Shown here piece by piece: positions 43,685-53,835 of a stretch of DNA of 64,000 bases. The DNA is taken from positions 186,001 to 250,000 of the forward strand of contig NZ_JAHDYS010000001.1 of NCBI RefSeq assembly GCF_018531195.1, read 5' to 3'. Under the pieces are notes generated by a model. That model saw only the letters and a list, made by a program, of their open reading frames with translations. It had not been told where the DNA came from and did not search any database. This stretch comes from Pelotalea chapellei (GTDB taxonomy: Bacteria; Desulfobacterota; Desulfuromonadia; Geobacterales; Pseudopelobacteraceae). The position numbers were made by a program, and so were the translations under genes. Positions within the stretch are counted from its first letter, which is position 1. Each line of letters starts with the position of its first letter.

Positions 43685-44032
43685 ACCTACTTTCCTCTAA
43701 AGCCTCATATGCATCACATGACCACATTCTATGATTATTTGATCTGTTTCCTCCGGCCCCATTTTAGGAACTGAACACTCTGGCGCTGCCCTTCCCAGTT
43801 GCGGAGCGGTTGCATCTACAAGCTGCCCTTACCGGCTTTTCCTGAGTCTTCTTCTAAATGATTAGACAGCTTGCTTAAGGTCATTATGCGCATACTTTGG
43901 CAACAGATTATCGGCGCAGTAACAAGTGAGAGCGCAAACCAATAGCTGGTTCCAGCTCTCTGATGGAAGTTAGCATTCAAAGGATATGTGTAACAAAATA
44001 AGATTGAGCAAAAAGAAAATTAAGCACAAAAA
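43685..44032. other. long gap with no visible gene
   Basis: About 350 bases between the MFS gene and the terminator of the translation operon. It is AT-rich in its right part, has no frame with a ribosome site and no tRNA fold that I can see. A small RNA cannot be excluded. Confidence 0.4.
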
Positions 44033-44062
44033 AAGGCTACGTTTTACCGTAACCCTTTATTA
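44030..44062 (-). terminator. intrinsic terminator of the thrS-merR operon
   Basis: On the minus strand AGGGTTACG pairs (with two G-U pairs) with CGTAGCCTT across a short A-rich loop, followed by seven T. It lies about 50 bases after the MerR-type gene stop and would end the translation operon. Confidence 0.7.
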
Positions 44063-44106
44063 TTTTTGTTGAGGATGTAATCCGACTGCAATACACTCAT
44101 CACATC

Positions 44107-44457
44107 TTACAGTTGACCACGAATAGCCAAAAGTTCTAATTTTATTTCCTTTAGCAGATCGAGGTGAATTGAACTGATAGTCGGTGGGGTTTCTTCTGGA
44201 GAGGATATTTTGCCACGTGAGGAAATGCGTTTCTTAACGCCTTCAAGTGTAAACTTATCTATGTACAACAAGTTCTTTATCTCAAGAATAAGTTTCACTT
44301 CTTTTTTACTGTACAAACGTTGACCAGTACTACTTTTTTCAGGCTTTAGAAAGGAGAATTCAGACTCCCAAAAACGAAGTACCGAAGTTCTTACATTGGC
44401 AAGCTGTGCCACTTCACCAATTTTGTAATAAAGCTTGTCAGGGAATTCAAGATCCAT
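44107..44457 (-). CDS. MerR family regulator at the end of the ihfA operon
   Basis: 116 residues. A MerR helix-turn-helix with wing fills about 10-78 (YKIGEVAQLANVRTSVLRFW, ESEF, GQRLYSKKEVKLILEIKNLL). The remainder is a short helix for dimer contact; no ligand-binding domain or metal Cys is present. The gene follows ihfA by eight bases, a pair kept in many delta-proteobacteria. Its regulatory target is unknown. Confidence 0.9.
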   Translation of the reverse strand: MDLEFPDKLYYKIGEVAQLANVRTSVLRFWESEFSFLKPEKSSTGQRLYSKKEVKLILEIKNLLYIDKFTLEGVKKRISSRGKISSPEETPPTISSIHLDLLKEIKLELLAIRGQL

Positions 44458-44465
44458 ATTGGCAA

Positions 44466-44759
44466 CTAGGCTGCTTCTTCTGCCTCATCATTGATGGCGT
44501 TTTTAAGAACCTGGCTTGGCTTGAAAGTTAATATTCGACGAGCACCAATAGTGATAGTTTCACCTGTTTGTGGATTACGTCCCCTACGGTCAGCCTTTTG
44601 CTTAACGACAAAATTACCAAAGCCGGCAATCTTTATCTTTTCCCCAGTTTCCAAAGTATTTTTGATAATACTGAAAACTGTTTCTACCATCTCGGCAGAT
44701 TCTTTTTTAGAGAAACCGATCTTCTGATGAATTCTTTCTACTATGTCCGCTTTGGTCAT
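44466..44759 (-). CDS. ihfA: integration host factor alpha subunit
   Basis: 97 residues, a complete HU/IHF-family protein: TKADIVERIHQKIGFSKKES, then KIAGFGNFVVKQKADRRGRN, and PQTGETITIGARRILTFKPS with the Pro that intercalates into bent DNA. Its place after pheT, as in E. coli, supports the alpha subunit over HU or IHF-beta. It bends DNA at promoters, origins and integration sites. It lies in the long minus-strand operon 85 bases after pheT. Confidence 0.93.
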   Translation of the reverse strand: MTKADIVERIHQKIGFSKKESAEMVETVFSIIKNTLETGEKIKIAGFGNFVVKQKADRRGRNPQTGETITIGARRILTFKPSQVLKNAINDEAEEAA

Positions 44760-44844
44760 AACAACCTCATTTTACAGCTTTTTTTGTGGCAGGATGCAAA
44801 GGAAAGTCTTTATAGCATAGGGAAATAGGTTTCGCAATAGGTTT

Positions 44845-47250
44845 TTATCTAATCGAAACCTTCAATTTACTCACAAGATTTTCTGTTATTCTGGAATGGA
44901 TAATATTGATTTCGTCATCGGTTAAAGTTCGATCATAAGACCTATAACGGATTCGGATAGCAATGCTTTTGAAACCTGTTGGTATTCCGGCACCTTTATA
45001 GACATCGAAAATCTCTGCATGCTCAATTTCCTGAGCTTTTATGCCTTTTACTGTTTCAAGAATCTTCTCAGCTGAAAGACAATCCGAAGCTAGCATTGCT
45101 AGATCCCTGGTACTATCCGGGAAACGTGAAGGTACTACTATGGCTGCTTTGAGCCTATGTAGTACTACTAGCTTTTCAAAATAAAGTTCAAAGCAAAATA
45201 CCGGCTTTTCAAGCCCAAAATTCTTCTGAACGGTCGGATGAATTTCACCAATTGTGCCCAAGCGTTCCTTGCCGACCATAATACTGCATGATTTTCCTGG
45301 ATGATAAAATGTTTCCGGCGTATCAACAACCCACTTTACATTGGATATATGGAGTTCTTCCAGCAGGTTCTCAACCACACCTTTTGCATCGTAGAAATCA
45401 ATAGAATCCCGACTGTTCCCCCATCCTTCTCTTTCACGTGCACCGGTAAAAGCACCAACCAAATAAATTGGCTCATGGGGCATTTCTTCATTCTGCCTGT
45501 TAATGTACACCCGTCGCATTTCAAACAAGCGCAAATCAAGGGATCGATGACTTATATTTTTAGCCACAGCCTCGAGTAGTCCCGGGATAAGACTTGTTCG
45601 CATTACAGACTGTTCTTCGACAAGTGGATTTGCCAGTTTGATAACCGACCTTCGAGGATCGACATCGGACATCAACAACTTATCAGCAGCATCAGGAGTG
45701 GTAAAACTAAAATTGATGATCTCGTTCATACCATGAGCTACAAGAATATTGCGGAGCATTGATTCGAGTCGCTGATGTAATGAGGGACGATCTGATATTA
45801 CACGCGCGATCGGCATGGAAGCAGGGATGTTGTCATAACCGTTCAATCTAGCAATTTCTTCAACAAGGTCGATTTCACGCTCGATATCAATGCGATAAGA
45901 AGGAGGTGTGACCATCAGAATACCGTCGGTCATTTCAGTCACGGAACATTCCAAACCACGGAGTATATCAATCATCACCTTGCTTGAAAGTTTTATACCA
46001 AGAAGAGCATTCGCACGCTCAGGCCGAAAAGAAATTGCAGGTGGCACTGATTTTACAGGATATACATCAATAAAACCTTGTGCCACTGTCCCACCTGCCA
46101 GTTCAGCAACAAGAGCGGCAGCACGGTCAAGAGCACGAATAACACCATCAATATCGGTTCCACGCTCAAAACGATGCGAAGATTCGGTATGCAAACCGAG
46201 ACGCTTGCTGGTAGTTCTGATAGCAGCGGGCTTGAACCACGCACTTTCAAGCAGGATGGAAGTAGTTGAGTCATTTATTTCGGAATTTTCACCACCCATG
46301 ATTCCAGCCAGGGCAACCGGTCCTCCTGCATCGCAGATAACAAGGTCACTCGCTACAAGCACTCGCTGTTGACTGTCGAGAGTAGTAAAAATTTCTCCTT
46401 CCAACGCTCGACGGACAACAATGCGACTGTCGACTAACTGGTCACAATCAAAAGCGTGCAGCGGCTGTCCAAGTTCCATCATGACCAGATTGGTGACATC
46501 AACCACGTTGTTAATGGAACGCACACCGACTGCAGCCAATCGATTTACAAGCCATTCGGGAGATGGAGCGATCCGACAACCATGTACTGCGCGAGCAGCA
46601 TAACGGGGACACAGTTCAGAATCCTCAACACTAACTGTAATTGAACTGTTGATGCTCGGTCCATGTTCTGGTACGGCGATGCGATTGCATTTTACTGAAG
46701 TACCGATCTTGGCAGCAATCTCACGGGCAACACCGATTACACTCAGACAATCTGCACGATTGGGTGTCAGGCCTATTTCAAAAAAGGTGTCCTTTAACCC
46801 GAGTGACTCAAATACCGGCGTACCGGGGACAAGGGTTGGAGGAAGAATCATGATGCCGGCACTTTCTTCAGCAAGACCTAACTCTTTTTCAGAGCAGAGC
46901 ATGCCGCATGACTCCTCACCGCGAATTTTGGACCGCTTGATCTTGAAGTCACCGGGCAATACGGCACCAATTTGAGCGAGCGCCACAATATCTCCTGCTT
47001 TGAAATTCTGAGCGCCGCAGACAACATCAACTATTTCTCGTCCGTTATTGACACGACACACTGACAGCTTGTCAGCATTTGGGTGCTGACGCTTTTCTTC
47101 AACAACGGCGACAACAACTTGGTCCATTCCAGCACCGTAATTTTCCATGCCTTCAACTTCAAGACCGAGCATAGTCAGCAAATCAGCCAACTGCTCAGGA
47201 GATTGATCGAAATCAACAAATTCCTTAAGCCAATTATAAGTTACTTTCAT
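44845..47250 (-). CDS. pheT: phenylalanine-tRNA ligase beta subunit
   Basis: 801 residues, the normal bacterial length. An N-terminal tRNA-binding (EMAP-like) domain (about 40-150: MDQVVVAVVEEKRQHPNADK, SVCRVNNG), then B3/B4 editing, B5 (about 405-475), the inactive synthetase-like core, and a ferredoxin-fold anticodon domain at the C-terminus (about 707-800: SRFPDSTRDLAMLASDCLSA, SYDRTLTDDEINIIHSRI). With PheS it forms the heterotetramer that charges tRNA-Phe and edits Tyr. It follows pheS by 65 bases. Confidence 0.96.
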   Translation of the reverse strand: MKVTYNWLKEFVDFDQSPEQLADLLTMLGLEVEGMENYGAGMDQVVVAVVEEKRQHPNADKLSVCRVNNGREIVDVVCGAQNFKAGDIVALAQIGAVLPGDFKIKRSKIRGEESCGMLCSEKELGLAEESAGIMILPPTLVPGTPVFESLGLKDTFFEIGLTPNRADCLSVIGVAREIAAKIGTSVKCNRIAVPEHGPSINSSITVSVEDSELCPRYAARAVHGCRIAPSPEWLVNRLAAVGVRSINNVVDVTNLVMMELGQPLHAFDCDQLVDSRIVVRRALEGEIFTTLDSQQRVLVASDLVICDAGGPVALAGIMGGENSEINDSTTSILLESAWFKPAAIRTTSKRLGLHTESSHRFERGTDIDGVIRALDRAAALVAELAGGTVAQGFIDVYPVKSVPPAISFRPERANALLGIKLSSKVMIDILRGLECSVTEMTDGILMVTPPSYRIDIEREIDLVEEIARLNGYDNIPASMPIARVISDRPSLHQRLESMLRNILVAHGMNEIINFSFTTPDAADKLLMSDVDPRRSVIKLANPLVEEQSVMRTSLIPGLLEAVAKNISHRSLDLRLFEMRRVYINRQNEEMPHEPIYLVGAFTGAREREGWGNSRDSIDFYDAKGVVENLLEELHISNVKWVVDTPETFYHPGKSCSIMVGKERLGTIGEIHPTVQKNFGLEKPVFCFELYFEKLVVLHRLKAAIVVPSRFPDSTRDLAMLASDCLSAEKILETVKGIKAQEIEHAEIFDVYKGAGIPTGFKSIAIRIRYRSYDRTLTDDEINIIHSRITENLVSKLKVSIR

Positions 47251-47315
47251 TATCTGACACCATTTACAAGAGATAAAATATACAACCGATATTCCTGTGA
47301 GATCAATCTCTTCGG

Positions 47316-48332
47316 CTAGAACTGACGGAGAAAGCGAACATCATTTTCAAAAAGCAACCTCATGTCCCTTATGCCGTATTTCAGCATGGCAATGCGCTCT
47401 ATGCCCATACCAAAAGCAAATCCTGATATGTCCTCCGCATCATAATTGACATGATGGTAGACTTCAGGGTCAACCATTCCGGCACCGAGGATTTCTAGCC
47501 AGCCAGTTTGTTTGCATACGCGGCATCCCTTTCCACCGCAGATGACGCACGCAATATCAACTTCAGCAGAGGGCTCGGTAAATGGGAAAAAACTGGGACG
47601 CAATCGGACGCCAGTTTTCTGACCGAAGAGTTGATTGGTAAAAATAGTAAGAATTCCCTTGAGATCCGCAAAAGAAACATCTTTGTCTATCATCAGCCCT
47701 TCAATTTGATGAAACATAGGCGAATGTGTGGCGTCAGAATCACAACGATAAACTGTGCCAGGTGCAATAATACGCAATGGTGGCTTTGTCTTTAACATTG
47801 TGCGGATTTGAACCGGGGATGTATGGGTGCGAAGAAGAAGACTGTTCTCGGTAAAGAAAGTATCTTGCATGTCACGCGCCGGATGCTCGGGAGGAAAGTT
47901 GAGTGCTTCAAAATTGTACCAGTCATGCTCGATTTCAGGCCCTTCAGCAACTGAAAATCCAAATCCTGCGAAAATCTCGCTGACTTCAGCAATAACCTGA
48001 GTTATTGGGTGCTTTGAACCTCGTAATGCTCGCCTGCCAGGCAGAGTGATGTCTATACGTTCGGATTGAAGACGAGAGACAGTGGCTCGCTCGCGTTCAG
48101 CGGATAAGGCAGTCTCAAATAAATTTTCTATCTCATCCCGAATGCTGTTGACAAGTTGCCCCACAACAGGGCGCTCGTCTGCAGACAACCCGCCCAACCC
48201 TTTCATTAGAGCCGTCAACTCACCTTTGCGGCCCAAGAATCGAATCCTTGCTTCCTGAAGCGTTTCCTCGGAAGAGGCATCACTTACTGTCTTCAGGGCT
48301 TCATGCCGTAATTGTTCAAGCTGTTCCCGCAT
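47316..48332 (-). CDS. pheS: phenylalanine-tRNA ligase alpha subunit
   Basis: 338 residues: an N-terminal coiled coil (about 1-85) and the class II catalytic domain. Motif 1 region [19 protein letters not shown], motif 2 [20 protein letters not shown] with FHQIEG, and motif 3 [18 protein letters not shown] are intact. A four-Cys zinc-like loop ([12 protein letters not shown] near 265-276) is a variant seen in many bacteria. It is preceded by a hairpin with eight T at 48347-48382 that could act as an attenuator. Confidence 0.96.
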   Translation of the reverse strand: MREQLEQLRHEALKTVSDASSEETLQEARIRFLGRKGELTALMKGLGGLSADERPVVGQLVNSIRDEIENLFETALSAERERATVSRLQSERIDITLPGRRALRGSKHPITQVIAEVSEIFAGFGFSVAEGPEIEHDWYNFEALNFPPEHPARDMQDTFFTENSLLLRTHTSPVQIRTMLKTKPPLRIIAPGTVYRCDSDATHSPMFHQIEGLMIDKDVSFADLKGILTIFTNQLFGQKTGVRLRPSFFPFTEPSAEVDIACVICGGKGCRVCKQTGWLEILGAGMVDPEVYHHVNYDAEDISGFAFGMGIERIAMLKYGIRDMRLLFENDVRFLRQF

Positions 48333-48346
48333 GGTACTTTTCCCTT

Positions 48347-48382
48347 AAAAAAAAGGAATGGAAGTAATTTCTCCCATTCCTT
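48347..48382 (-). terminator. terminator/attenuator hairpin before pheS
   Basis: On the minus strand AAGGAATGG and CCATTCCTT form a nine-base stem around a 12-base loop, followed by eight T. It stands between the rplT stop and the pheS start. Since pheST lies in the same direction with no obvious new promoter, this is either a partial terminator or an attenuator setting pheST level, as for E. coli pheST; no Phe-rich leader peptide was recognised. Confidence 0.7.
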
Positions 48383-48409
48383 CTGTTGTAATAATATAGC
48401 GTCCCGAAA

Positions 48410-48763
48410 TTAGAATCCGGCCTTGGCTACACCTGCAATCTCTGCAAACCCTTTTGGATCGGAAACAGCAATTTCAGCCAGAACCTTACGGTCGATTTCA
48501 ACACTGGCTTTTTTGAGTCCAAAAATGAATTTACTGTAGGACAATCCATTTAGACGTGAAGCAGCATTAATACGCGTAATCCATAAACTCCGAAAATCAC
48601 GTTTCTTTACCCTGCGGTCCCGAAAAGCATAATTAAGTGCACGGTCAACTGCTTCAGTCGCACTACGGAAAAGTTTACTCCGTGCGCCACGATAACCCTT
48701 TGCAAGCTTCAATACTTTATTACGCCTGCGTCTCGCTTTGAATCCTCTTTTTACACGTGCCAT
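48410..48763 (-). CDS. rplT: 50S ribosomal protein L20
   Basis: 117 residues, full length. The basic N-terminal arm ([20 protein letters not shown]) and globular part ([34 protein letters not shown]) are typical. L20 binds 23S rRNA early in assembly and, in E. coli, represses the rpmI-rplT message. It follows rpmI by 75 bases. Confidence 0.97.
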   Translation of the reverse strand: MARVKRGFKARRRRNKVLKLAKGYRGARSKLFRSATEAVDRALNYAFRDRRVKKRDFRSLWITRINAASRLNGLSYSKFIFGLKKASVEIDRKVLAEIAVSDPKGFAEIAGVAKAGF

Positions 48764-48838
48764 CGTTTACTCCTTCATCTTTGTAATATGCCCGATCCGC
48801 AAGGGGAGACTATCCTCGTGGTTCTTGGCGTGGTCCCG

Positions 48839-49036
48839 TTACTTGTACGGGATTAGACGTGAAATATTTTTCTGATCGACATCAGAGACCATAGCCCCAC
48901 CACGGAGATTGCGCTTACGTTTGGTGGTCTTTGGCGTCAAGATGTGACTGGTAAAAGCACTTCCACGCTTGATGCGTCCTGAAGCAGATTTTTTGAACCG
49001 TTTGGCAGCACCACGGTTGGTCTTAATTTTCGGCAT
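48839..49036 (-). CDS. rpmI: 50S ribosomal protein L35
   Basis: 65 residues, the complete L35: [40 protein letters not shown] and a closing ISRLIPYK. Lies between infC and rplT in the classical order. The start follows GGAGAGGAAT. Confidence 0.97.
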   Translation of the reverse strand: MPKIKTNRGAAKRFKKSASGRIKRGSAFTSHILTPKTTKRKRNLRGGAMVSDVDQKNISRLIPYK

Positions 49037-49072
49037 ATTCCTCTCCTTCTGTATTGACTACATAAAGTGGTA

Positions 49073-49591
49073 TTATTTTTTTACTTTAGGAGCAACAATC
49101 ATAAACATATTGCGACCATCAACTCGTGGCTGTGATTCAATCACTGCGATGTCTTCAAGTTCAGCTGCAAAACGCTGAATAACAGCCCTACCTATATCCA
49201 TGTGAGTAATCTCACGCCCACGGAACACCAAAGTCACCTTGGCCTTGTTACCTTCTTCAAGGAACCGTCTGACGTGTTTGACTTTAAACATCAGGTCATG
49301 ATCATCAGTTTTAGGTCTGAGCTTGATTTCCTTGACCTCGACATGAATCTGCTTTTTTTTGGCTTCTTGCTGCTTTTTGCTCTGTTGATATTTGAACTTA
49401 CCATAGTCCATAATTCTGCAGACAGGAGGTACAGCAGTAGGGGAAACCTCGACAAGATCGAGTTCCTGTTGGGCAGCCAGTTCAAGCGCTTTTGATGTCG
49501 GAATTACACCGAGTTGTTCGCTATCTGCTCCGATTACTCGGACTTCCATTGCACGGATAGCATTATTAATGTTAACGGTCGGTTTTGCTAT
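49073..49591 (-). CDS. infC: translation initiation factor IF-3, AUA start
   Basis: 172 residues when started at the ATA at 49591. The upstream part encodes AKPTVNINNAIRAMEVRVIG, the normal beginning of IF3, so the first ATG at 49549 would cut 14 conserved residues. AGGAGG stands seven bases before the ATA. IF3 genes characteristically use AUU, AUC or AUA starts that IF3 itself rejects, giving negative feedback. The N-domain (LELAAQQELDLVEVSPTAVP, PVCRIMDYGKFKYQQSKKQQ) and C-domain (VKEIKLRPKTDDHDLMFKVK, KVTLVFRGREITHMDIG) are complete. Lies between thrS and rpmI. Confidence 0.93.
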   Translation of the reverse strand: MAKPTVNINNAIRAMEVRVIGADSEQLGVIPTSKALELAAQQELDLVEVSPTAVPPVCRIMDYGKFKYQQSKKQQEAKKKQIHVEVKEIKLRPKTDDHDLMFKVKHVRRFLEEGNKAKVTLVFRGREITHMDIGRAVIQRFAAELEDIAVIESQPRVDGRNMFMIVAPKVKK

Positions 49592-49605
49592 GACTACACC
49601 TCCTG
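49589..49605 (-). promoter_or_regulatory. infC ribosome site with AUA start codon
   Basis: AGGAGG at 49604-49599, spacer TGTAGTC, then ATA at 49591-49589. No ATG, GTG or TTG in frame lies between here and the conserved N-terminus of IF3. The arrangement is the expected autoregulatory start of infC. Confidence 0.8.
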
Positions 49606-49635
49606 GATGAACGATTTAAAGTCGTTTAAAAGCAT

Positions 49636-51546
49636 CTATTTATAATTTTTAGTTTCGTGCCCAACAAAAGTGACAAATTCAGACGGCTTCATGGCATGTA
49701 AATTATTACCGTCCCGGAATCTGGGGGTCACCATTCCCAACTCCATCTCCTTGTCCCCGATCACTAGCATGTAAGGGACTTTCTGGAGTTGAGCCTCACG
49801 AATTTTGAAACTTAGTTTTTCATTACGGAAATCGCCCTGAACTCTGACACCGGATTCCCTTAACTGTGAAAGAACATCTTGAGCGTAAGGAATCTGATTA
49901 TCAGTAACAGTAAGTACAACAGCCTGCACAGGTGAGAGCCAAAGAGGAAAACTTCCGGCAAAATGTTCAATAAGAACACCAATAAAACGTTCAATGGAAC
50001 CAAGAATTACACGATGTACCATTACCGGTCGTTTTTTTTCACCATCGCTACCGATGTAAGTCAAATCAAAACGTTCAGGCAAGGTAAAATCGCACTGAAT
50101 AGTAGCACACTGCCACTTTCTGTCAAGACAATCACGCAGTTTGATGTCAATCTTGGGACCATAGAATGCACCATCACCTTCATTAACTTCAAAGGGACGT
50201 CCTGAATCCTTCAGAGCAGACAATAAGGCATTGGTTGCACTCTCCCAATCCTGGTCAGAACCTATTGATTTCTCCGGACGAGTCGAAAGCTCCATTTCAT
50301 ATTCAAATCCGAATTTACCCATCACATCATTGACAAAGGAAAGAACACCCTTTATCTCTGCATCAAGTTGTTCGGGGGTGCAAAGGATATGAGCATCATC
50401 CTGTGTAAAGCAACGCACCCTCAATAGTCCATGCAACACACCGGCACGTTCATGACGATGAACGGTACCTAGCTCGAAAAACCGGAGAGGAAGATCGCGA
50501 TAGCTGCGCAGATGTGATTTGTAAATCATCATATGGGAAAGACAGTTCATCGGTTTTATCCCGAATCCCTGCTCATCCACTTCTGTGAAATACATGTTCT
50601 CACGATAATTTTCGTAATGACCTGAGCGCTGCCAGAGTTCTGTCTTGAGGATTTGTGGCCCCAGCACAATGTCGTAACCACGTTTCAAGTGCTCGCGACG
50701 CTCGAAATCCTCCAGAATGGTACGCAGCATGGCACCTTTGGGATGCCATATTGCAAACCCAGCACCTACTTCGTCAGAGAACGAAAACAAATCAAGTTCC
50801 CTACCAATTTTGCGGTGATCCCGCCTTTTGGCTTCTTCCATACGATGCAGGTAAGCTTCCAACTCTTTTTTGTCCGCAAATGCTGTACCGTATATACGTT
50901 GCAGCATTTTGTTGTTTTCATTACCACGCCAGTAGGCACCTGCAATGGATAGAAGCTTAAAAGCTTTTATACGGGACGTGGATGGAAGGTGGGGGCCGCG
51001 GCAAAGGTCGGCAAAATCACCTTGACTATAAACCGATACGCTTTCTACGCCCAAATCATTTATCAATTCAACCTTGTATGACTCACCCATGCCGGAAAAC
51101 ATTGCCACAGCATCAGCACTGGACAACACCTGCCGTTTGATTTTGAGATCCGCCTTGGCCAACTCTGCCATTCTTGTTTCAATGCGCTCAAGATCTTCAG
51201 GAGTAAAGGGTGTATCCATGTCAAAGTCATAATAGAAGCCATTCTCAATGGCAGGCCCGATAGTCACCTTGGCTGCCGGAAACAGGTCTTTAACAGCTTG
51301 GGCCATGAGATGGGAGGCGGAGTGACGGATTATCTCAAGTGCTTCAGAATTCTTATCAGTGACAATCTCAACCTGCGCGCCATCACTAAGCGGAGTTGAA
51401 ACATCAACCAATGTTCCATTGACCCTGCCAGCAATTGCTGCCTTGGCTAGACCGGCACCAATGGAGGCGGCAAGATCTGCAATCGTGGCTCCGAAAGCCA
51501 TTTCACGCACTGAACCGTCTGGAAGAGTAATTTTGATATTTGACAT
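49636..51546 (-). CDS. thrS: threonine-tRNA ligase
   Basis: 636 residues from the ATG at 51546 (AGGGG upstream). Order of domains: TGS (about 1-60), the N2 editing domain (about 65-225, with [20 protein letters not shown] and the SAD-type sequence [20 protein letters not shown]), the class II catalytic core (about 240-530; [20 protein letters not shown] with the zinc Cys, [16 protein letters not shown] motif 2, [20 protein letters not shown] motif 3), and the anticodon domain (about 535-635). It charges tRNA-Thr and edits Ser. First gene of the translation operon. Confidence 0.96.
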   Translation of the reverse strand: MSNIKITLPDGSVREMAFGATIADLAASIGAGLAKAAIAGRVNGTLVDVSTPLSDGAQVEIVTDKNSEALEIIRHSASHLMAQAVKDLFPAAKVTIGPAIENGFYYDFDMDTPFTPEDLERIETRMAELAKADLKIKRQVLSSADAVAMFSGMGESYKVELINDLGVESVSVYSQGDFADLCRGPHLPSTSRIKAFKLLSIAGAYWRGNENNKMLQRIYGTAFADKKELEAYLHRMEEAKRRDHRKIGRELDLFSFSDEVGAGFAIWHPKGAMLRTILEDFERREHLKRGYDIVLGPQILKTELWQRSGHYENYRENMYFTEVDEQGFGIKPMNCLSHMMIYKSHLRSYRDLPLRFFELGTVHRHERAGVLHGLLRVRCFTQDDAHILCTPEQLDAEIKGVLSFVNDVMGKFGFEYEMELSTRPEKSIGSDQDWESATNALLSALKDSGRPFEVNEGDGAFYGPKIDIKLRDCLDRKWQCATIQCDFTLPERFDLTYIGSDGEKKRPVMVHRVILGSIERFIGVLIEHFAGSFPLWLSPVQAVVLTVTDNQIPYAQDVLSQLRESGVRVQGDFRNEKLSFKIREAQLQKVPYMLVIGDKEMELGMVTPRFRDGNNLHAMKPSEFVTFVGHETKNYK

Positions 51547-51611
51547 TGGGAGCCCCTGATTCATCAACACTTAATTCACCAACTAGCTACCTGCTACCCA
51601 AGCTGCCGAAA

Positions 51612-51639
51612 CAGAAAAGGCATCGAAGCTTTCGATGCC
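51612..51639 (-). terminator. intrinsic terminator of tRNA-Val
   Basis: On the minus strand GGCATCGAA and TTCGATGCC form a nine-base stem with a three-base loop, followed by TTTTCTGTTT, 20 bases after the tRNA end. Confidence 0.8.
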
Positions 51640-51659
51640 CTGACACCACTTTTCTTTAA

Positions 51660-51734
51660 TGGTAGGCGCGGGCGGTCTCGAACCGCCGACTTCTACCGTG
51701 TCAAGGTAGCGCTCTCCCCCTGAGCTACGCGCCT
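51660..51734 (-). tRNA. tRNA-Val (anticodon GAC)
   Basis: 75 bases with encoded CCA. Cloverleaf on the minus strand: acceptor AGGCGCG, D arm GCTC with AGGGGGA, anticodon stem CTACC with loop TTGACAC (anticodon GAC), T arm GGCGG with TTCGAGA. It stands between rlmD and thrS with its own terminator. Confidence 0.95.
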
Positions 51735-51775
51735 GCATTAAAGCAAAAGAGTAATATCAGCAGCATTAAGTGTTG

Positions 51776-53206
51776 TCAAGTGGTTTTATCAGTTTGCTCG
51801 AATCTGGCTACAGTTTCCACATGCATTGTCTGAGGGAACATATCTACCGGTTGCAGCTCTTTACAGGTATATCCCAATATTTTAAGCAAACTGATGTCAC
51901 GTGCCAACGTTTGAGGTGAGCAGGACACATAAATTAAAATTCCCGGCTTAAGAGCAGTCACTCGACGCAAAACGAGTTCATCACAACCTTTGCGTGGAGG
52001 ATTCAAAACCACGACATCCACATCTTCACCGTCAGAAGCGATATCTTCGAGCAAATCACCTGCATCGCCAGCCTCAAATGTACAATTTGAGATACCATTT
52101 AGCCGTGCATTTTTTTGAGCATCAGCCACCGCAGCATCAACCACCTCGATGCCGATTACCTTTGCAGCATCTGAGGCTAAAGAAAGAGCTATTCCACCGA
52201 TCCCACAGTACAGATCAAGCACTGTCTCCCGACCTGTCAGACATGACCACTCGCGGACTTTATCATATATCAACCTGGCACCATCCCTATTTACCTGAAA
52301 AAAGGAACGGGGGGATATCATCAGCGCCACATTGCCAATCCGCTCTGTCAGGTGATGTTTAGGTGTAAGAAAATGATCTGTAGGCCCCATAATTACGTTC
52401 CCTTCGGAACTATTGACATTCTGGGCGACAACCTCGACTTCCGGCAACTCCGCTCGTACAAATTTACCCAAATGATGAATCTCATTAAAGGAGCGTTCAG
52501 CGGTCACAAAGACCACCATTGCCTTGTTCTCGTGCTCCGAAACCCTAACGACCAGATACCGCAGCAGCCCCATCTTGCTCCTTGGGTTGTAAACGGGAAC
52601 CTTCAGCTTTGTGATACCTTTACGCACCACTTCGACAACACGGTTCACCAAGGGATGGTGGATTGGACAATCAGTCAGGTCAAAGACATCATGGGACGAA
52701 CGGCGGAAAATACCGATGTAAGGCTCGGAATGTTTTCCAGCTATGACAAGCCGGGCTGTCGTACGATAGTGAATCAGGCGCAGCGGTGAAAGCAGCGGGT
52801 GAAGAGTGATTCCTTCCAGTTCTCTGTACTGACGAAGCTGAAGAGCTATATGATTCTGTTTCCATTCCGTCTGGAAACGGTACTTCATGGAAATCAACGG
52901 ACATCCTAAACAAAGGGCATTCTTTGTACATGGCGGACGCTTGCTCCGCACCGGAGAAACTTCGAGGATTTTTTTGATGTGACCAAAAGCAATCCGCTGA
53001 GCAACATGATCAATGCCAACTCTGACCTTGTCTCCAGGCATCCCCCCGGCTATACGCAAGGCATGTGTTTCACTGCACGATATGCCATATCCCTCTTCGT
53101 CAAGACCGGATATTTCCACATCAAGGATGGACTTACGCGCCAACGTGGGACCCTCTTCACGCGATGTTGGTGCAGATTGTTTGCGACGGGAATCTTTTTT
53201 CTTCAT
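51776..53206 (-). CDS. rlmD: 23S rRNA uracil-5-methyltransferase (RlmD/RumA type)
   Basis: 476 residues. A TRAM RNA-binding domain (about 25-88: DVEISGLDEEGYGISCSETH), a 4Fe-4S Cys set (PPCTKNALCLGCPL and the later DCPIHHP), then a class I methyltransferase (about 330-465) with VLDLYCGIGGIALSLA for SAM, VVVLNPPRKGCDE, and the catalytic Cys in YVSCSPQTLARD. This family puts a methyl on U1939 (RlmD) or related positions; RlmCD-type dual enzymes cannot be excluded. Its start overlaps the end of rdgB by four bases. Confidence 0.88.
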   Translation of the reverse strand: MKKKDSRRKQSAPTSREEGPTLARKSILDVEISGLDEEGYGISCSETHALRIAGGMPGDKVRVGIDHVAQRIAFGHIKKILEVSPVRSKRPPCTKNALCLGCPLISMKYRFQTEWKQNHIALQLRQYRELEGITLHPLLSPLRLIHYRTTARLVIAGKHSEPYIGIFRRSSHDVFDLTDCPIHHPLVNRVVEVVRKGITKLKVPVYNPRSKMGLLRYLVVRVSEHENKAMVVFVTAERSFNEIHHLGKFVRAELPEVEVVAQNVNSSEGNVIMGPTDHFLTPKHHLTERIGNVALMISPRSFFQVNRDGARLIYDKVREWSCLTGRETVLDLYCGIGGIALSLASDAAKVIGIEVVDAAVADAQKNARLNGISNCTFEAGDAGDLLEDIASDGEDVDVVVLNPPRKGCDELVLRRVTALKPGILIYVSCSPQTLARDISLLKILGYTCKELQPVDMFPQTMHVETVARFEQTDKTT

Positions 53207-53835
53207 CTTATATCCGATTGTATTTTTAGTGACGCCGACAATTGATGTTGTGACTCCAGGTATTCACGAAACTGCCTCAAAGCCTGTCCTCGATGGCTAA
53301 TACGGTTCTTCTCTGTCACGGCAAGTTCTGCCATGGTTTGCCCGATACCTTCCACCAGGAAAAACGGATCATATCCAAAACCACCGCTACCCTGTGCTGC
53401 TTCAAGAATACGCCCATCTATTCGGCCAGTAAATAAGCGCTCGGTGCCGTCAGCCGCAACATACGCAAGAGAGCAGACAAAGGCGGCTTTACGCTGCTCC
53501 TGTGGAACACCTTCCAATTCTTTTAGCAACCTGCGGTTATTTGCTTCATCATCTGCTCCGTCACCTGCGAAACGAGCCGAATATACACCCGGACGCCCCC
53601 CAAGCGCACCAACAACAAGACCTGAATCGTCAGCAAGAGCAGAAAAACCTGTATATTCCATGGCTTCACGTGCTTTTTTAAGAGAATTATGATCGAAAGT
53701 CTCACCATCCTCAATTGTTTCAGGAAAATTTTCGAAATCGGCAGCACAAAAGATTTTATCAACAGTGCCGGCCAAAAATGACTGAATTTCTTTAATTTTT
53801 CCTCGATTGCGGGTAGCAACAACAAGCTTCAACAT
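53203..53835 (-). CDS. rdgB: XTP/dITP pyrophosphatase (RdgB/HAM1)
   Basis: 210 residues. Typical order: [20 protein letters not shown] (NTP site), [48 protein letters not shown], and [20 protein letters not shown] with SHRGQAL near the end. It cleaves non-canonical purine triphosphates (XTP, dITP) to keep them from nucleic acids. It overlaps rph by seven bases and rlmD by four. Confidence 0.95.
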   Translation of the reverse strand: MLKLVVATRNRGKIKEIQSFLAGTVDKIFCAADFENFPETIEDGETFDHNSLKKAREAMEYTGFSALADDSGLVVGALGGRPGVYSARFAGDGADDEANNRRLLKELEGVPQEQRKAAFVCSLAYVAADGTERLFTGRIDGRILEAAQGSGGFGYDPFFLVEGIGQTMAELAVTEKNRISHRGQALRQFREYLESQHQLSASLKIQSDIR

